This document shows, one piece after another, positions 1-9,743 of a stretch of DNA of 64,000 nucleotides. Numbering within the stretch: position 1 is the first letter of the stretch; each line of letters starts with the position of its first letter. The DNA is from Medicago truncatula (taxonomy: Eukaryota > Streptophyta > Magnoliopsida > Fabales > Fabaceae). The stretch covers positions 32,182,091 through 32,246,090 of the forward strand of contig NC_053044.1 in NCBI RefSeq assembly GCF_003473485.1. The letters run 5' to 3'. The notes under the pieces were generated by a model that was not told the DNA's origin, did no database searches, and worked only from the letters and a program-made list of their open reading frames with translations. A program made the translations under genes and the position numbers.

Positions 1-380
1 AATCAAACACTGGACAACTAGAATTGTTCTGTCCTGTTCTTCATTTTTTAACAAATCAAACGCACCCTTAGAGATGATGAAATTCATTAGATCACTGGCC
101 TACAGGATTAGGTAAGATAAGACTCTAAAAACTATTTAAAAATAAATACAAACCTTATGGTTCCTTTATTTGATTTTTATTAGCAATAATGATAAATAAA
201 CCCCCTTTATTTTTCTACATATATTCAATACTTCATTTTTTTTCTTTATCTCTCTCCTTCTATCACACCACCAAACTATCACATTTATTGCATCATATTT
301 TTTTCTTTATGTTTTTCTCTTTTTATTGTAAGGTGCATACACCTTCAAAAGATGTACGAAAACATTGTTGTCAACATAAC
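1..380. other. Intergenic, AT-rich
   Basis: AT-rich DNA with a pyrimidine-rich stretch around 230-330. The only open frame (68 codons from 189) is low-complexity Phe/Ser/Leu sequence and resembles no protein family I know. No gene is supported. Confidence 0.6.
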
Positions 381-1142
381 GGCTCTGTTTGGTAAAACTA
401 GCGGATAGCTGATAAGCTAACTGAAGTGTTTGGTAAAAATAGCGGTTCAACTAGCTGATAAATGTAAAATGACATAAAGGGTATTCTTAATTCATAATAA
501 AAATTATATCCTTAATTTAAGTATTTGTAATTTTGTAAACTAATTTTTCTTTAAAAAAATACTTTAAATTTATTAATTTAATATATCCTATGTATTATAA
601 ATTAAATTAAATTTTATTCATTAAAATTTTATCTTATATTTATTATCATTTAAGTGTTTCCACTTTATAAAGAAAATAACATTTACCTCAAAAACAAAAA
701 AAAAAAGGTAGCACTAATAGAGTAATACTAATAACAGAGAATAAAGAAAATAACACTTACCTCAAAAAAAAAAAAAAGTAACACTAATAGAATAATAGTA
801 TTTTGTTTCGTAAAAAAAGAAAGGTCAGCTGATATATATACAAAAATTGGAATAAAGGGATAGTAGTCTTTATTACGTAGCTTATTATAAAAATTATAAT
901 GGAAAGAAATACAATTTAAATGAAATAATAAGGGTAAAATTGGAAGAAAAAGTGAGAAGCTATAAGCTATAAGCTCAAACGCTACTTGGAATAGCTTCTG
1001 AAAAATAGCTTATAAGCTCGTGAAATAAGCTATAAGCTCATGGTGAAAAAGTGTTACCAAACAGAGCTTTTTTTATCAAACGAGCTTATAAGCTATAAGC
1101 TAAAAGCTAAAAGCTCTTTTTTAGGGTTTCCCAAACATACCC
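381..1142. mobile_element. hAT-like MITE with 8-bp target duplication
   Basis: A 762-bp non-coding element. Its left end reads GGCTCTGTTTGGTAAA and its right end is the imperfect inverted copy (reverse complement GGGTATGTTTGGGAAA). It is flanked by aacataac (373-380) and aacatgac (1143-1150), an 8-bp target duplication with one mismatch, which fits the hAT superfamily. The subterminal regions are full of 'agcttataagct'-type palindromes, and a second TTACCAAACAGAGC lies near 1053-1066. Inside (about 660-800) a block of roughly 60 bp containing 'aaataacactta cctcaa' is tandemly duplicated. No transposase is present, so it is a non-autonomous element. Confidence 0.75.
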
Positions 1143-2316
1143 AACATGACTTTTATATTGACATTAATCACAACTCTTCAATTGGTCATATTATATTGGG
1201 GTAACTAAGTTTCAATCTTTATCAATTGGTCAATTATGCAAGTTTTGATCTTCAAATATTTTTCGTCACAACTTTTAATCTATATTATCAAATCAACTTA
1301 TGTGTATCATTCATACCTCTTTTAAAATGATTTTTGCATTCATGTTTATAAGATTATAACAATCTATCCTACAAAAATTTAGAATATTCTCTCAAGCTAT
1401 GAATTTTTAAGACCTAAAAACTTAGAATAAAAAAAATAAAAAAATCATATTTAATTCACTCCTTCTTTGATATTAATATCTATTATAAATAACTTAAATA
1501 TGAATTAGTGAGATCAGTGGCAATTACTAGTTGTTAGTATAAATAATTGTTTACTGATTCGTGAGTTCACTCACCTTTTCTCTCGTGTCTAAAGTCATAG
1601 GTATGACTTTGTCTCTAGGACATATGCGTGATTAATAGTTTAATGGTAGTAGCAGGCAGCTGAAGAAGCAAGCATCTGAGGAACCTTCTAAAACCTATGT
1701 GTGTGCATAGAATAATTGTGGATGTGTTTTATTATTGAGTTTAATTGGTATGCAATATTATTGTATTTAATTATATCTCATCATGTTTTTTTTTTTTAGA
1801 AATTATTTCTCATCATGTTAGTATTTTTTTTTTTATTGACTCATCATGTTAGTATTTTAATTATGAAATAATTTAGAAACTAATATAATAAAATGATATA
1901 ATATAGTAAAATATAATTATATGTTTCTGTGAAGAAAAACTATTTTCATCTCATTTGACATCTATTTTCATTTCAAGAAATTATGTTCAAAATAGTGACA
2001 CTTGTCATTTTTAAACTCATGTAGCGGATTATATGTGATTTGATTCAGTCCATGCAGAGAGAATATAACTTGTACATTTTGCTCTCTTTTATCAATGAGA
2101 ACGACTTTATGCAGCATAGAAATTAAGCAATTGGTGTTTGATATTTATTTTTATGTGTTTTCCTTTTTCTTTCTTTGTATATAAAACGATTAAAAGATTT
2201 TGAGAGACATTTGTATCTTAATATAAGCTTTCTTTAAATATACTTATAGAAGTTTTCCACATGAAATGAATCAATGATATGTAAGAATTTAGATAGCATA
2301 AACATATATTTGTTTA
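1143..2316. other. Intergenic, nothing recognised
   Basis: AT-rich sequence with no credible open frame, no inverted-repeat element and no RNA gene that I can recognise. Confidence 0.5.
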
Positions 2317-2482
2317 TGAAGCACAAATACGGACACAAACACTAAACACGACATAGACACTGACATGCCGACGCTGCTAATAATTTAATAAAATCACATA
2401 ATTTAGTATAATTGTATGTGTCGGTGTCGTGTTGGTGTCAGACACCACGCAGGACACGCCTAATTCGAAAAGTCCGAGCTAC
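2317..2482. mobile_element. Small foldback (MITE-like) element
   Basis: The two arms are rich in 'acacgacac/gtgtcggtgtcgtgt' and are roughly inverted copies around an AT-rich centre. The left end TGAAGCACAAATACGGACAC and the right end AGTCCGAGCTA fit a short terminal inverted repeat of the TGAAGCACGGACAC kind common in plant MITEs. I could not define a clear target duplication, so the borders are approximate. Confidence 0.4.
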
Positions 2483-2639
2483 CTAGATATTTGTATACTT
2501 AAATGCTTAAGTAATTCCATATTTCATAAGTATTATATAAAGAATCAACTTTGAAATACTTGATACATGTGAATGTGATTGATGATCTTATCATTTATCA
2601 TACAAAATAGAACCTGATAGTGACCCTTTTAACCATTCA

Positions 2640-2835
2640 AGTCAAACATAGGAAAGCTTCAAGCATTTCATATATACAATGACCTGCTCCTTCCTCCTAT
2701 ATACATATTCTATTCATATTCCCACCCACCTTTTTACTATACCACCATTGATCCATCTATATAACAATAAACTGTGTCAAACATTTGAAATGCTCTCACA
2801 CATACTTCTTGATCCAACTTTTCTGATAACAAAAT
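2640..2835 (+). promoter_or_regulatory. Probable promoter/5' leader of the NHL gene
   Basis: TATA-like strings (catatataca near 2668, ctatataca near 2698, ctatataaca near 2757) lie 80-170 bp before the start codon of the downstream gene. Which of them is used cannot be decided from sequence alone. Confidence 0.3.
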
Positions 2836-3594
2836 ATGATGACAGATCATCAGAGAATTCACCCTGCTAGTGATTTGGAGTCACAAACCAAACCTACAGT
2901 TCCTTTGATTCCTAGAAACACTTCAAAATCCGATCGACGCAGTCCCTCATATCCACCTCTTCCGAAACGCCACTTTCCAGTTAGACATACTCATCCACCA
3001 AAGAAGAAAAGAAGTTGCTGCTGCAGGTTTTTTTGTTGTACCTTCACCATATTGCTGATTCTTATAATTGCAATTGGCATCACTGTTGGGGCACTCTACC
3101 TTGCTTTTAGGCCAAAACTTCCCAAATACTCAGTCGACAGACTCAGAATAACACAGTTCAATCTTTCCGACGACAACAGTCTCTTTGTTACTTTCAATGT
3201 AACAGTAACTGCAAGAAACCCAAACAAAAAGATTGGAATATACTATGTAAGTGGAAGCCATATAAGTGCTTGGTATAAAGAAACAGGACTGTGTGAAGGG
3301 TCTCTGCCGAAATTCTATCAAGGTCATCGGAATACAACCGTGCTTAACCTGCCTTTAACAGGTCAAACACAAGATGCAACTGGTTTATTTAATACGTTGC
3401 AGCAGCAGCTTCAAGAAGCAGGTAATATACCACTTGATATTAAGGTTAATCAGAATGTGAGGGTTAAACTTGGTAAGTTGAAGATCTTTAGAGTCAAGTT
3501 TCGTGTTAGGTGCAGCCTTCAGGTGGATAGCCTTGGTGCTGATAATGATATTAGTATTTCAGATAGTAGATGTAAGTTCAGGCTCAGGCTATGA
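2836..3594 (+). CDS. NDR1/HIN1-like (NHL, LEA_2) membrane protein
   Basis: An intronless 252-aa protein of the NDR1/HIN1-like family; its length is typical. Residues 1-60 are a Pro/Arg-rich cytosolic head (PSYPPLPKRH), followed by the family's basic/Cys patch KKKRSCCCRFFCC (about 57-69) and one membrane span (about 70-92, ILLILIIAIGITVGALYLAF). The rest is the LEA_2 beta-sandwich domain (about 95-252), expected outside the plasma membrane, with several N-glycosylation sequons (NLS, NVT, NTT). The family signature is seen in 'FNLSDDNSLFVTFNVTVTARNPNKKIGIYY'-like sequence, here split as FNVTVTARNPNKKIGIYY. NHL proteins act in defence and stress responses at the plasma membrane; the NHL6-type subgroup is the closest by memory. 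Two adjacent ATGs occur at 2836 and 2839; either could start translation. No defect is visible. Confidence 0.9.
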   Translation: MMTDHQRIHPASDLESQTKPTVPLIPRNTSKSDRRSPSYPPLPKRHFPVRHTHPPKKKRSCCCRFFCCTFTILLILIIAIGITVGALYLAFRPKLPKYSVDRLRITQFNLSDDNSLFVTFNVTVTARNPNKKIGIYYVSGSHISAWYKETGLCEGSLPKFYQGHRNTTVLNLPLTGQTQDATGLFNTLQQQLQEAGNIPLDIKVNQNVRVKLGKLKIFRVKFRVRCSLQVDSLGADNDISISDSRCKFRLRL

Positions 3595-4084
3595 TTTCAT
3601 TTGTATTATAGTTGTAATATTAATATTAATATTTGTTTGGATCGTTTTTGGTACTTTTTTTATGATGATTTAGTTTTTTATAATAAAGGGATGGAGGATT
3701 AGGTGTTCGATCAGCCCTTTGAGATGCATACTGTTCTTCTTGTACTTTGATTCTATTCTTTGAGCCACTTCTCGCTCAAATTATGTATAGCTATATGATA
3801 TATATTATTTGTTCAATCGCAAGTATTGTTAGCTTTTCCTACAAGCACACAACAGAACTAGTTTTAGACCAAGCTACTCTCATGCGCAAGTGTGAACACT
3901 AATCCCTCAAGGTAATTGAGATCCACGTAAGAGATTACTCTTCCAATATATTTTTTTTCCATACGTATTGATGGGAGATCAAACCCTGATTAAATGATTC
4001 TGAGACTCAAGCATCGACAACTTGTTAGATTTATGTGTTTGCTCTTTTATTTATTTATCCTCGTCTAAGCATATGCATAATTTC
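3595..4084. other. 3' flank of the NHL gene, intergenic
   Basis: Contains an AATAAA-type string near 3681 that could serve polyadenylation of the NHL transcript. No other feature is recognised. Confidence 0.4.
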
Positions 4085-4210
4085 AATAAAAATGACTAGT
4101 TTAACATTTCTGATCCTAATAAACTGTAAGCATACTTTGAGAAGGTTCTCCACCTGCTAGAAAAAACAGCTTTCACAAGAAACATATTGTACAAAACATA
4201 GCTGAATGAA

Positions 4211-4414
4211 TTATACATAATCTAGCACACGTGGTGATTCAAGAAACACACTTATGAATTGTAGCTGTGGTGAATGATGTAACCGAGGGAAGGTGAACAA
4301 GTAAGGAATCAAAACCTTTTTCCACCATATGGAAGTAAAATGCAATGGCATCAACATAAAGGGCCAATTGTGCATATCCTGATATGAGTGAATTCTGTGA
4401 AAATGCATACACAT
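4211..4414 (-). pseudogene. PPR-gene remnant, copy 1
   Basis: This is the more decayed copy of the fragment at 5250-5576. On the minus strand the alignable part corresponds to the end of a pentatricopeptide repeat and what follows it, but the reading frame is not maintained. Confidence 0.45.
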
Positions 4415-4502
4415 ATTATGTTTGATTCAAAATAGAAAAGAGTAAAATACCCAAGAAATAAACAATATTCAATGCTAAAAAGCTCCAACAACAAAAGATA
4501 GT

Positions 4503-4736
4503 CTAATAGCCTAGAGGAGCACTTAAAGCAGCCTTAGTTTCTAAAACCTGTGCTTTCTGTTGAATGATAGTCTCCAAAACAGCTTCAGAAGATGTCAAAT
4601 GATGCTTAAGATCTTCCACATGTTGATTTAAAATGTTTATCTTCAAACGGATCTCTTCAACTTCCTTGGCGACATGCTGCTGGGAATCCAATAGCTTTTG
4701 CATTGCACTTTGAGAGAATTGTAAATCAGGAAACAA
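4503..4736 (-). pseudogene. Short coiled-coil ORF, probable gene fragment
   Basis: A 77-codon frame on the minus strand with a strong heptad-like pattern rich in Glu, Lys, Leu and Gln (HVAKEVEEIRLKINILNQ; SSEAVLETIIQQKAQVLETK), that is, a coiled coil ending ALSAPLGY before the stop. I do not recognise the parent gene. It starts and stops abruptly between the two copies of a duplicated PPR fragment and has no visible promoter, so a stranded 3' end of a coiled-coil gene is more likely than a working gene. Confidence 0.35.
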
Positions 4737-5249
4737 AGCGCGCTTTAATCTATCTTAACCAAAATACATTAATCATAGACGCAATCCAGCGAACCCGAGT
4801 ACGGGCACGAAATCAGGTTTAAAAAAAATGAAAAGTGAAGATTGCATAGAATAATTAGAGTTTAAATAAAATGACAATTATTTTAAGACAAAAAAAAAAA
4901 TGCTAAAAACAATTATTTTGAGACGGAGAAAGTATTCTTAAACAATTGCATTTTTCCATATTGAATAACACATATTTTAACATTTTTTATTCTTTTTAAA
5001 AAATATTTAGATTCTACAATAAAAATATTTAGGGAAATGTTAACGCGTTTATATAAAAATGACTAGTTTAACATTTTTCATTCTTTTTCTTAATGGCTTA
5101 ACATTTCTGATTCTGAAAAAAACTGTAAACATACTTTGAGAAGATTCTTCACCTGCTTGAGAAATCAGCTTTCACAAGAAACATATGTACAAACCATAAC
5201 TGAATGAATTATACATAATCTAGCACATATGGTGATTCAAGAAACACAC

Positions 5250-5576
5250 TTATGAATTGTACCTGTGGTGAATGATGAGACCGAAGAAGGTGAAAAACTG
5301 AAAAAGTAAGGAATCAAAACCTTCTTCCACCATATGAACGTAAAATGCAAGGGCATCAACATGAAAGTCCGATTCTGCATATGCTGATATGAGTGAATTC
5401 CATGGAAATGCATACATATCCTCTCTCTTAGTCATTTGATCAAGCAGGCTGTGTGGGATAAGGTGGTGGAGTCCGTAGCAAGTTTCATATATTATGTTAG
5501 ATTCAAAATAGATATATTTGAATATGCGTAAAATAGATGTGTCTTTTGTAGTTGCCAGAGAATTGGATCCTCTCAT
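5250..5576 (-). pseudogene. Pentatricopeptide-repeat (PPR) gene fragment
   Basis: Read on the minus strand, a 108-codon frame contains the PPR motif string SLLDQMTKREDMYAFPWNSL, then ISAYAESDFHVDALAFYVHM and VEEGFD. That is about one and a half 35-residue PPR units of the PLS type (WNSLISAYAE...DALAFY..MVEEG). PPR proteins bind organelle RNA and normally have ten or more repeats, so this is only a fragment. There is no start region with a targeting peptide and no downstream repeats. A duplicate, more decayed copy lies about 1 kb away. Confidence 0.7.
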
Positions 5577-5907
5577 GACATAGAGTCGATTATAAGAATT
5601 GACCAGTTATTTCAGTTGCTATGCTATGGTCTTGATATGGATTCATTACGTGTCTTCGTTGTGCAGTAATAATCTTATGAGCAACATGGGAGATATGATA
5701 CAAATGTTTTAATTAGTAAGATTGGAAGTGTTGCCCCATCATAATGTGGTGAACTCGCGACAAGTTAATGTTTGATGGTATCCAACCGATAGCTCCAACT
5801 ACGATTTTAAATATTTATGCACAATTGTGAGTTTTCCATTGAGCATTCGACAATATTGTTTCAACCACTTTAGTTAGGATCATTCATGAAGTATTGCTAG
5901 CAGCACG
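5577..5907. other. Intergenic, nothing recognised
   Basis: AT-rich sequence. Part may belong to the RNase H-like relic that follows, but no conserved motif is visible here. Confidence 0.4.
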
Positions 5908-6258
5908 GTGATAATGGTTCTTAATGTGGATGGTATTGCTTTAACTAACCCAGGTAAAACAAGCTATGATGGATTGATTAGGAATTTTGATGGCAATTTT
6001 CAATTTGCCTTGTATGGTAGTGTGGGTTGTCCAATATTTTGCATACTGAAATTACGCCTCTATGATGATATACTCTTTTCATGTAGTTCATTTAGTGTCA
6101 AAGAAAGTGTGACTTCACCACTATGCTATGCAAACCTCTTTGAACTCCTTGCTAAATTAAGTTCTATAAATTATAATCATTCAGAGTCTCTTGTGATGGT
6201 GCATCAACCATTACCGTACCCGTGTCTATCCTCAGTCATATTAACTAATGTTAGATGA
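5908..6258 (+). pseudogene. RNase H-like (RVT_3) domain fragment
   Basis: The first 40 or so codons read LNVDGIALTNPGKTSYDGLI then RNFDGNFQFALYGSVG. This is the opening of the plant RVT_3 RNase H-like domain (typical consensus LNVDGS...NPG.AG.GG.IR...G.), including the first catalytic Asp. After GSVG the family similarity fades. Such domains occur at the 3' end of plant LINEs and in many small stand-alone genes. The frame is short and lacks the remaining active-site residues, so it is a relic. Confidence 0.65.
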
Positions 6259-6494
6259 GTGTCCTTTATTAGGACAGTTTTTTCCGTGCTTTTGTCTTTT
6301 GTTTTTTTTCTTCTTCTCTCATTTAATAAAAAAATAATGAAAATGTTAAATTTAAAATTCGAGGTCCACCTAAAAATAAAATAAAATTGAGACACAAAAA
6401 TTCATATATATTTAACTGATTAATTTAAGTAGGTGATAAGGGGTTTAAGTAGTCATTTAGGTGTGTAGGGTTTAAGTAACAATTTTAACTCCGA
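6259..6494. other. Intergenic
   Basis: AT-rich sequence between the RNase H relic and the snoRNA promoter region. Nothing specific is seen. Confidence 0.4.
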
Positions 6495-6600
6495 GAAAGA
6501 AGAAGCCCAAACCCAAACCCGAACACTCTAATATAAATATGAAGGCAAGACTCAAGAGTAGCCATAACCCTATTTCATCAACTCACCGTTTTTTTCGTAT
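6495..6600 (+). promoter_or_regulatory. Candidate snoRNA-type promoter (site II, TATA, telo-box-like)
   Basis: Contains AGCCCA near 6506 (complement of the site II element TGGGCT), the TATA-like string 'ataaatatg' near 6533, and AACCCTA near 6567, which resembles the telo-box AAACCCTAA. Site II plus telo-box plus TATA is the usual promoter arrangement of plant snoRNA and ribosomal genes, and a C/D snoRNA lies about 250 bp downstream. The motifs are short, so the call is an inference from their combination and position. Confidence 0.45.
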
Positions 6601-6745
6601 GAGCTCCGACCAGAGATGTCATGATTGAACCCAAATCCATTGTGCATGTCATTTGTTTGTTTGTTGGATATGAATTTGGCTCCCAAATGGTGTCTCTTAT
6701 CACAGCTATCATTATGCACCGCCGATTTATGCAATTACATTTCTA
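6601..6745 (+). repeat. Structured repeat module, copy 1 (possible ncRNA)
   Basis: This is the first of five related blocks (6601-6745, 7549-7680, 8188-8330, 40452-40559, 48737-48848). Each starts with a variant of 'atgctatgattggaccaaaatc' (split: ATGCTATGATTGGACC, AAAATCAA). The first three end with CGATTACATTT-like sequence. In this copy CCAAAT (6632-6637) can pair with ATTTGG (6674-6679). The length of about 145 nt and the ACA near the 3' end resemble an H/ACA snoRNA, but I could not find a convincing H box. Confidence 0.4.
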
Positions 6746-6813
6746 TGTATTATAACTGATTTTGGATTTTTTTTTTTTTTTTTTATTGAAACTCTTGGTT
6801 GTGTTGTTTTAGT

Positions 6814-6895
6814 GAAGCCGATGATGACAAAATCAAATTGGAATTACCGTCTGAATAATTTGATGTAAATTTCTTGGCTGTGGTACTGAGGCTTC
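6814..6895 (+). ncRNA. C/D-box snoRNA guiding 18S rRNA methylation
   Basis: An 82-nt gene with all C/D hallmarks in order. The terminal stem GAAGCC (6814-6819) pairs with GGCTTC (6890-6895). Box C is ATGATGA (6821-6827), D' is CTGA (6851-6854), C' is TTGATGT (6860-6866) and D is CTGA (6886-6889). The guide before D', GGAATTACCG (6840-6849), is a perfect 10-bp complement of the universal 18S rRNA string CGGUAAUUCC. By the fifth-nucleotide rule it would direct 2'-O-methylation of the U in CGGU, the site served in yeast by snR77 (U578) and in human by SNORD65. The sequence before box D may be a second guide, but I found no convincing target. A promoter-like region lies upstream, a degenerate copy at 41798-41879 and a truncated one at 8399-8427. 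Confidence 0.85.
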
Positions 6896-7149
6896 AAATT
6901 ATTATTATTATTTTTTTTTCCTTCTGATTCGTCGTAGTCAGATTAGCATTTATAATTTCATTATTTTTATTGAATTGATGTATTAATTAGGATTTTTTCA
7001 TTATATAGTATTGGATTGATAAAACTCTATCGTATGTGAGCATGTGTATTGATACATGAATCATATATTTATAAGGAGTGATTCAATATATTTATTACGA
7101 AAGTTAAGATATACTGTGCTGCATTATTGATGGATGCAGCCGTGGTACA
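6896..7149. other. AT-rich spacer in the snoRNA region
   Basis: No gene seen. It may be part of the primary snoRNA transcript. Confidence 0.3.
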
Positions 7150-7440
7150 TTAATCTTACAAGGAAGCTATGTGCCGATCATTTTTTATGCCTGGTTCTCC
7201 GGTCCTCTTCACCGCTTTGCGGTTTATGTTAGACTCCGGACTAAGATTTAGTTCTAGAGAACATAATCCATAAATTGGCTACATGGCTTCCCGTTCCGGA
7301 GCGTATCTATCAGTGCATAACAACCTTGTAAGGTTAAGGAACCACAGTTTTTTGCTCATTTCCATGCCACATTGCCTCTTCTAGAGAGGAGGCAACTTTA
7401 TGTTTGTTAAGATTCTTTTCTGGACACCGATAGCTTAAAT
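7150..7440 (+). other. Less AT-rich island with several hairpins
   Basis: This stands out from the surrounding AT-rich DNA. TCCGG (7198-7202) pairs with CCGGA (7236-7240) around an inner perfect hairpin ACCGC-TTT-GCGGT (7211-7223). Further hairpins are GTTC-TAGA-GAAC (7251-7262), AACCTTGTAAGGTT (7322-7335) and TTGCCTC/GAGGCAA (7372-7378 with 7389-7395). An ACA lies at 7320-7322. The open-pocket form of the first hairpin would suit an H/ACA snoRNA next to the C/D gene, but the lower stem is short. Strand is assigned only by analogy with the snoRNA. Confidence 0.3.
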
Positions 7441-7548
7441 GCATATGTTATAGATTGCTTGAAATCTGTTTGAAAATGATTTAATATCTGAAAACATAAT
7501 TATATGTCGTTGTTGGGTCTGATGCCACGTCTCTGGTAGCTATATATT

Positions 7549-7680
7549 AGCTCTGACCATAGATGCTATGATTGGACCAAAATCAAGAGTGAATTTCATT
7601 TGTTTCGCATTCTGATAGGAATCTGCCAATCCTATATACTATGATTATGCAGAGCTGATTTGTGCGATTACATTTTTATG
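7549..7680 (+). repeat. Structured repeat module, copy 2
   Basis: Closely similar to 8188-8330 (shared runs 'ggaatctgc', 'cctatatactatgattatgc', 'gcgattacatttttatgta'). GCTCTG near the start is complementary to CAGAGC near the end, so the whole block could close into one long stem-loop. Confidence 0.5.
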
Positions 7681-8187
7681 TATCATAATTTGTGACATTT
7701 GATCTTTTTTATCATGCGATAAGCTACTTATAATTCCTCAAACCATGATAGTTCATATTATCATTCATTTGCAAGTTCATTGAAGGGAAGGTAAAATGAA
7801 ATTCATTAGTAGTTCATGCTAATTTATTATATTATTCAGTGCTGTGTCCACATGGAAACTAATTATTCGGAGGGAGTATACCATGTCCATATGTATCAAT
7901 GGTTGTTTTGTTTGAATTATTTATTTTTAGCTTTACTATCAATTATTGGTCTAGCTTTGTTTTTACTCCTGTGATATTTAGGTTATGAGCAGTGTAAAGT
8001 ACACTGTGAGGAGGATCTCCCAAAAATTGATAGGAAGTGTTGTAGGACACTCTAACCAGAAGCTCTGATTAAAAATTTGCTCATACACAGAAACCAAATT
8101 GCTGTTATCGGTCAGAGACAATATTTTGTTGTGCTGTGTTTGTGTTTTGAAACAGGTCTATTGGTCCATCTCTGGTAGCTATATATG

Positions 8188-8330
8188 AGCTCTGACCAGA
8201 AATGCTATGATTAGACCAAAATCAATAGTGCATGTCATTTGATTCGCATCTTGATAGGAATCTGCTGATCCTATATACTATGATTATGCAGAGCCGATTT
8301 GTGCGATTACATTTTTATGTATTATAATTT
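8188..8330 (+). repeat. Structured repeat module, copy 3
   Basis: Same organisation as the copy at 7549, with the GCTCTG/CAGAGC pairing kept and the CGATTACATTT end intact. It is followed 70 bp later by a truncated copy of the C/D snoRNA, mirroring the order module then snoRNA at 6601-6895. This shows that module and snoRNA were duplicated together. Confidence 0.5.
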
Positions 8331-8398
8331 ATGACTTCTGATCTTTTCATTATTCATTTTTTTGGTGTTTTGGGGTCATTAGTGGTGTGTTTTCTAGT

Positions 8399-8427
8399 GA
8401 AGCCGATGATGACAAAATCAAATTGGT
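8399..8427 (+). pseudogene. Truncated copy of the C/D snoRNA
   Basis: Identical to the first part of the gene at 6814 (terminal stem GAAGCC, box C ATGATGA and following bases) and then breaks off before D'. It lacks boxes D', C' and D and cannot make a snoRNA. Confidence 0.75.
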
Positions 8428-8800
8428 ATAACTTTGGTCTTGTTTGGTAAAACTTTTCAAGTGCTTCCCATTTCTATATAATTCTCTCAAACCAAATATA
8501 AGTCATTCTCTTAAAATGCTCTTCTAATTAAGGCAAAAAGTTTGTCTTCAAGTATGTTATCGGTGCTATCTTTACCACTTTTTATGGATGGAATGGAGTG
8601 GTGCAACTTCTAATTGTAAAGGTGATGAATGATACTGCGAGTAGCACTCTGGAAGCTGTTATGTTACAGGGACTATGGTTATCACTTGCAAAAGTAGGAT
8701 TTAGAGTGATAATGGTTGAAGCATAAATGGTTTTTACTTGGTTGTTTTGGAAATCTATGGCATATTGACGGTTGCAGACTTGTTGATTAACAAACCAATT
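8428..8800 (+). repeat. Duplicated block shared with 42030-42660
   Basis: Long matches to the 42-kb region, for example 'ttcttctaattaaggcaaaa', 'ggagtggtgcaacttctaat', 'ggactatggttatcacttgc' and 'ctatggcatattgacggt'. In the 42-kb copy part of it translates as TASKTLEADMLQGLWLSLAK followed by VGFRV, reminiscent of the second half of an RVT_3 RNase H domain. Here the frame is not open. Confidence 0.6.
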
Positions 8801-9743
8801 TGGCATATTAATTGTAGTAAAATCCATTTTACTAGATTGATAACAAACGCCTCCAGGCTCCAATTATTTGTGAAACAATTGAAATTATGGGTAGGAAATC
8901 ATTTTAATATTCAATTTAGGAGCCCAAACAAATTATAAAACATTTTCTATCTAAAATGCACCCATGTCCAGGTTATGCAGAGAATCAATCTCATTGGATA
9001 TAAAAAAAAATGTATGTAAACTTGATCCAACTAAAACAAAGGAACATGGGTGGCTTTTAAGGTACACAAGTGGTTAAATTTGTGTACCCATACACAAGTC
9101 CTTGTAACGATTGATTTGTGGTTTTAAAATTTAATGGATAGAATTTTGCATGAACAATATAAGATATGGTATATCTTTGATGGTTATGAAACATCAATAA
9201 ACACTATGTACCATTATAAATAACTAAATTAAAAAAGAAAAGTGATATTTTGAAATTTTAATAAAATGTTGTTTTTATAGTCCCTATAAAATTGAAACTT
9301 TTAAGTTTAGTTCTTAATTAATTTTAATAGTTAGTCCCTAAATTTTTTTTTGCACTCAGTATTAGTTTCTCATCAATTTAAATGTGATTAATTTATGCTT
9401 AAACTCTTAAGTTTTTGAACAATTATTTGCAGACGTGTTAAGAACATTACTAAAAGTTCCTCCGTAAAAAATCAAAATTTAATTTATATGTCCAAATTTT
9501 ATTAATTTTATCTTTAACTTTTACCGTTTTAAAAAATTCATATTTAATTCGTTTAATATTAATTGCAGAGATTGCATACATGTGAGAGATAAATTCAAAT
9601 TCACGTATCTTATTGGGACAGGGGAACAATAAGAACTGTGTACATTAAAAGTTTTGATGCATATTTCCTTTTTATTAGTATATAGTTAATCTCCTCTCTA
9701 TTGTTTTAAACCCATCGTTGTGGGACAATTTTATTTTCTCTCA
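8801..9743. other. Intergenic, AT-rich
   Basis: No gene. The stretch 8938-9050 is repeated at about 15811-15955. A hairpin-forming GGTACACA...TGTGTACC lies at 9060-9089. Confidence 0.5.

Larger units (their letters stand above)
4085..5395. repeat. Direct duplication of ~310 bp (4085-4400 and 5085-5395)
   Basis: The two blocks share long runs, for example 'gctttcacaagaaacata', 'gaatgaattatacataatct', 'gattcaagaaacacactt' and 'aaggaatcaaaacc', with scattered differences. Both carry the same antisense PPR remnant. The spacer (4401-5084) contains a short coiled-coil open frame and AT-rich sequence. Confidence 0.75.
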
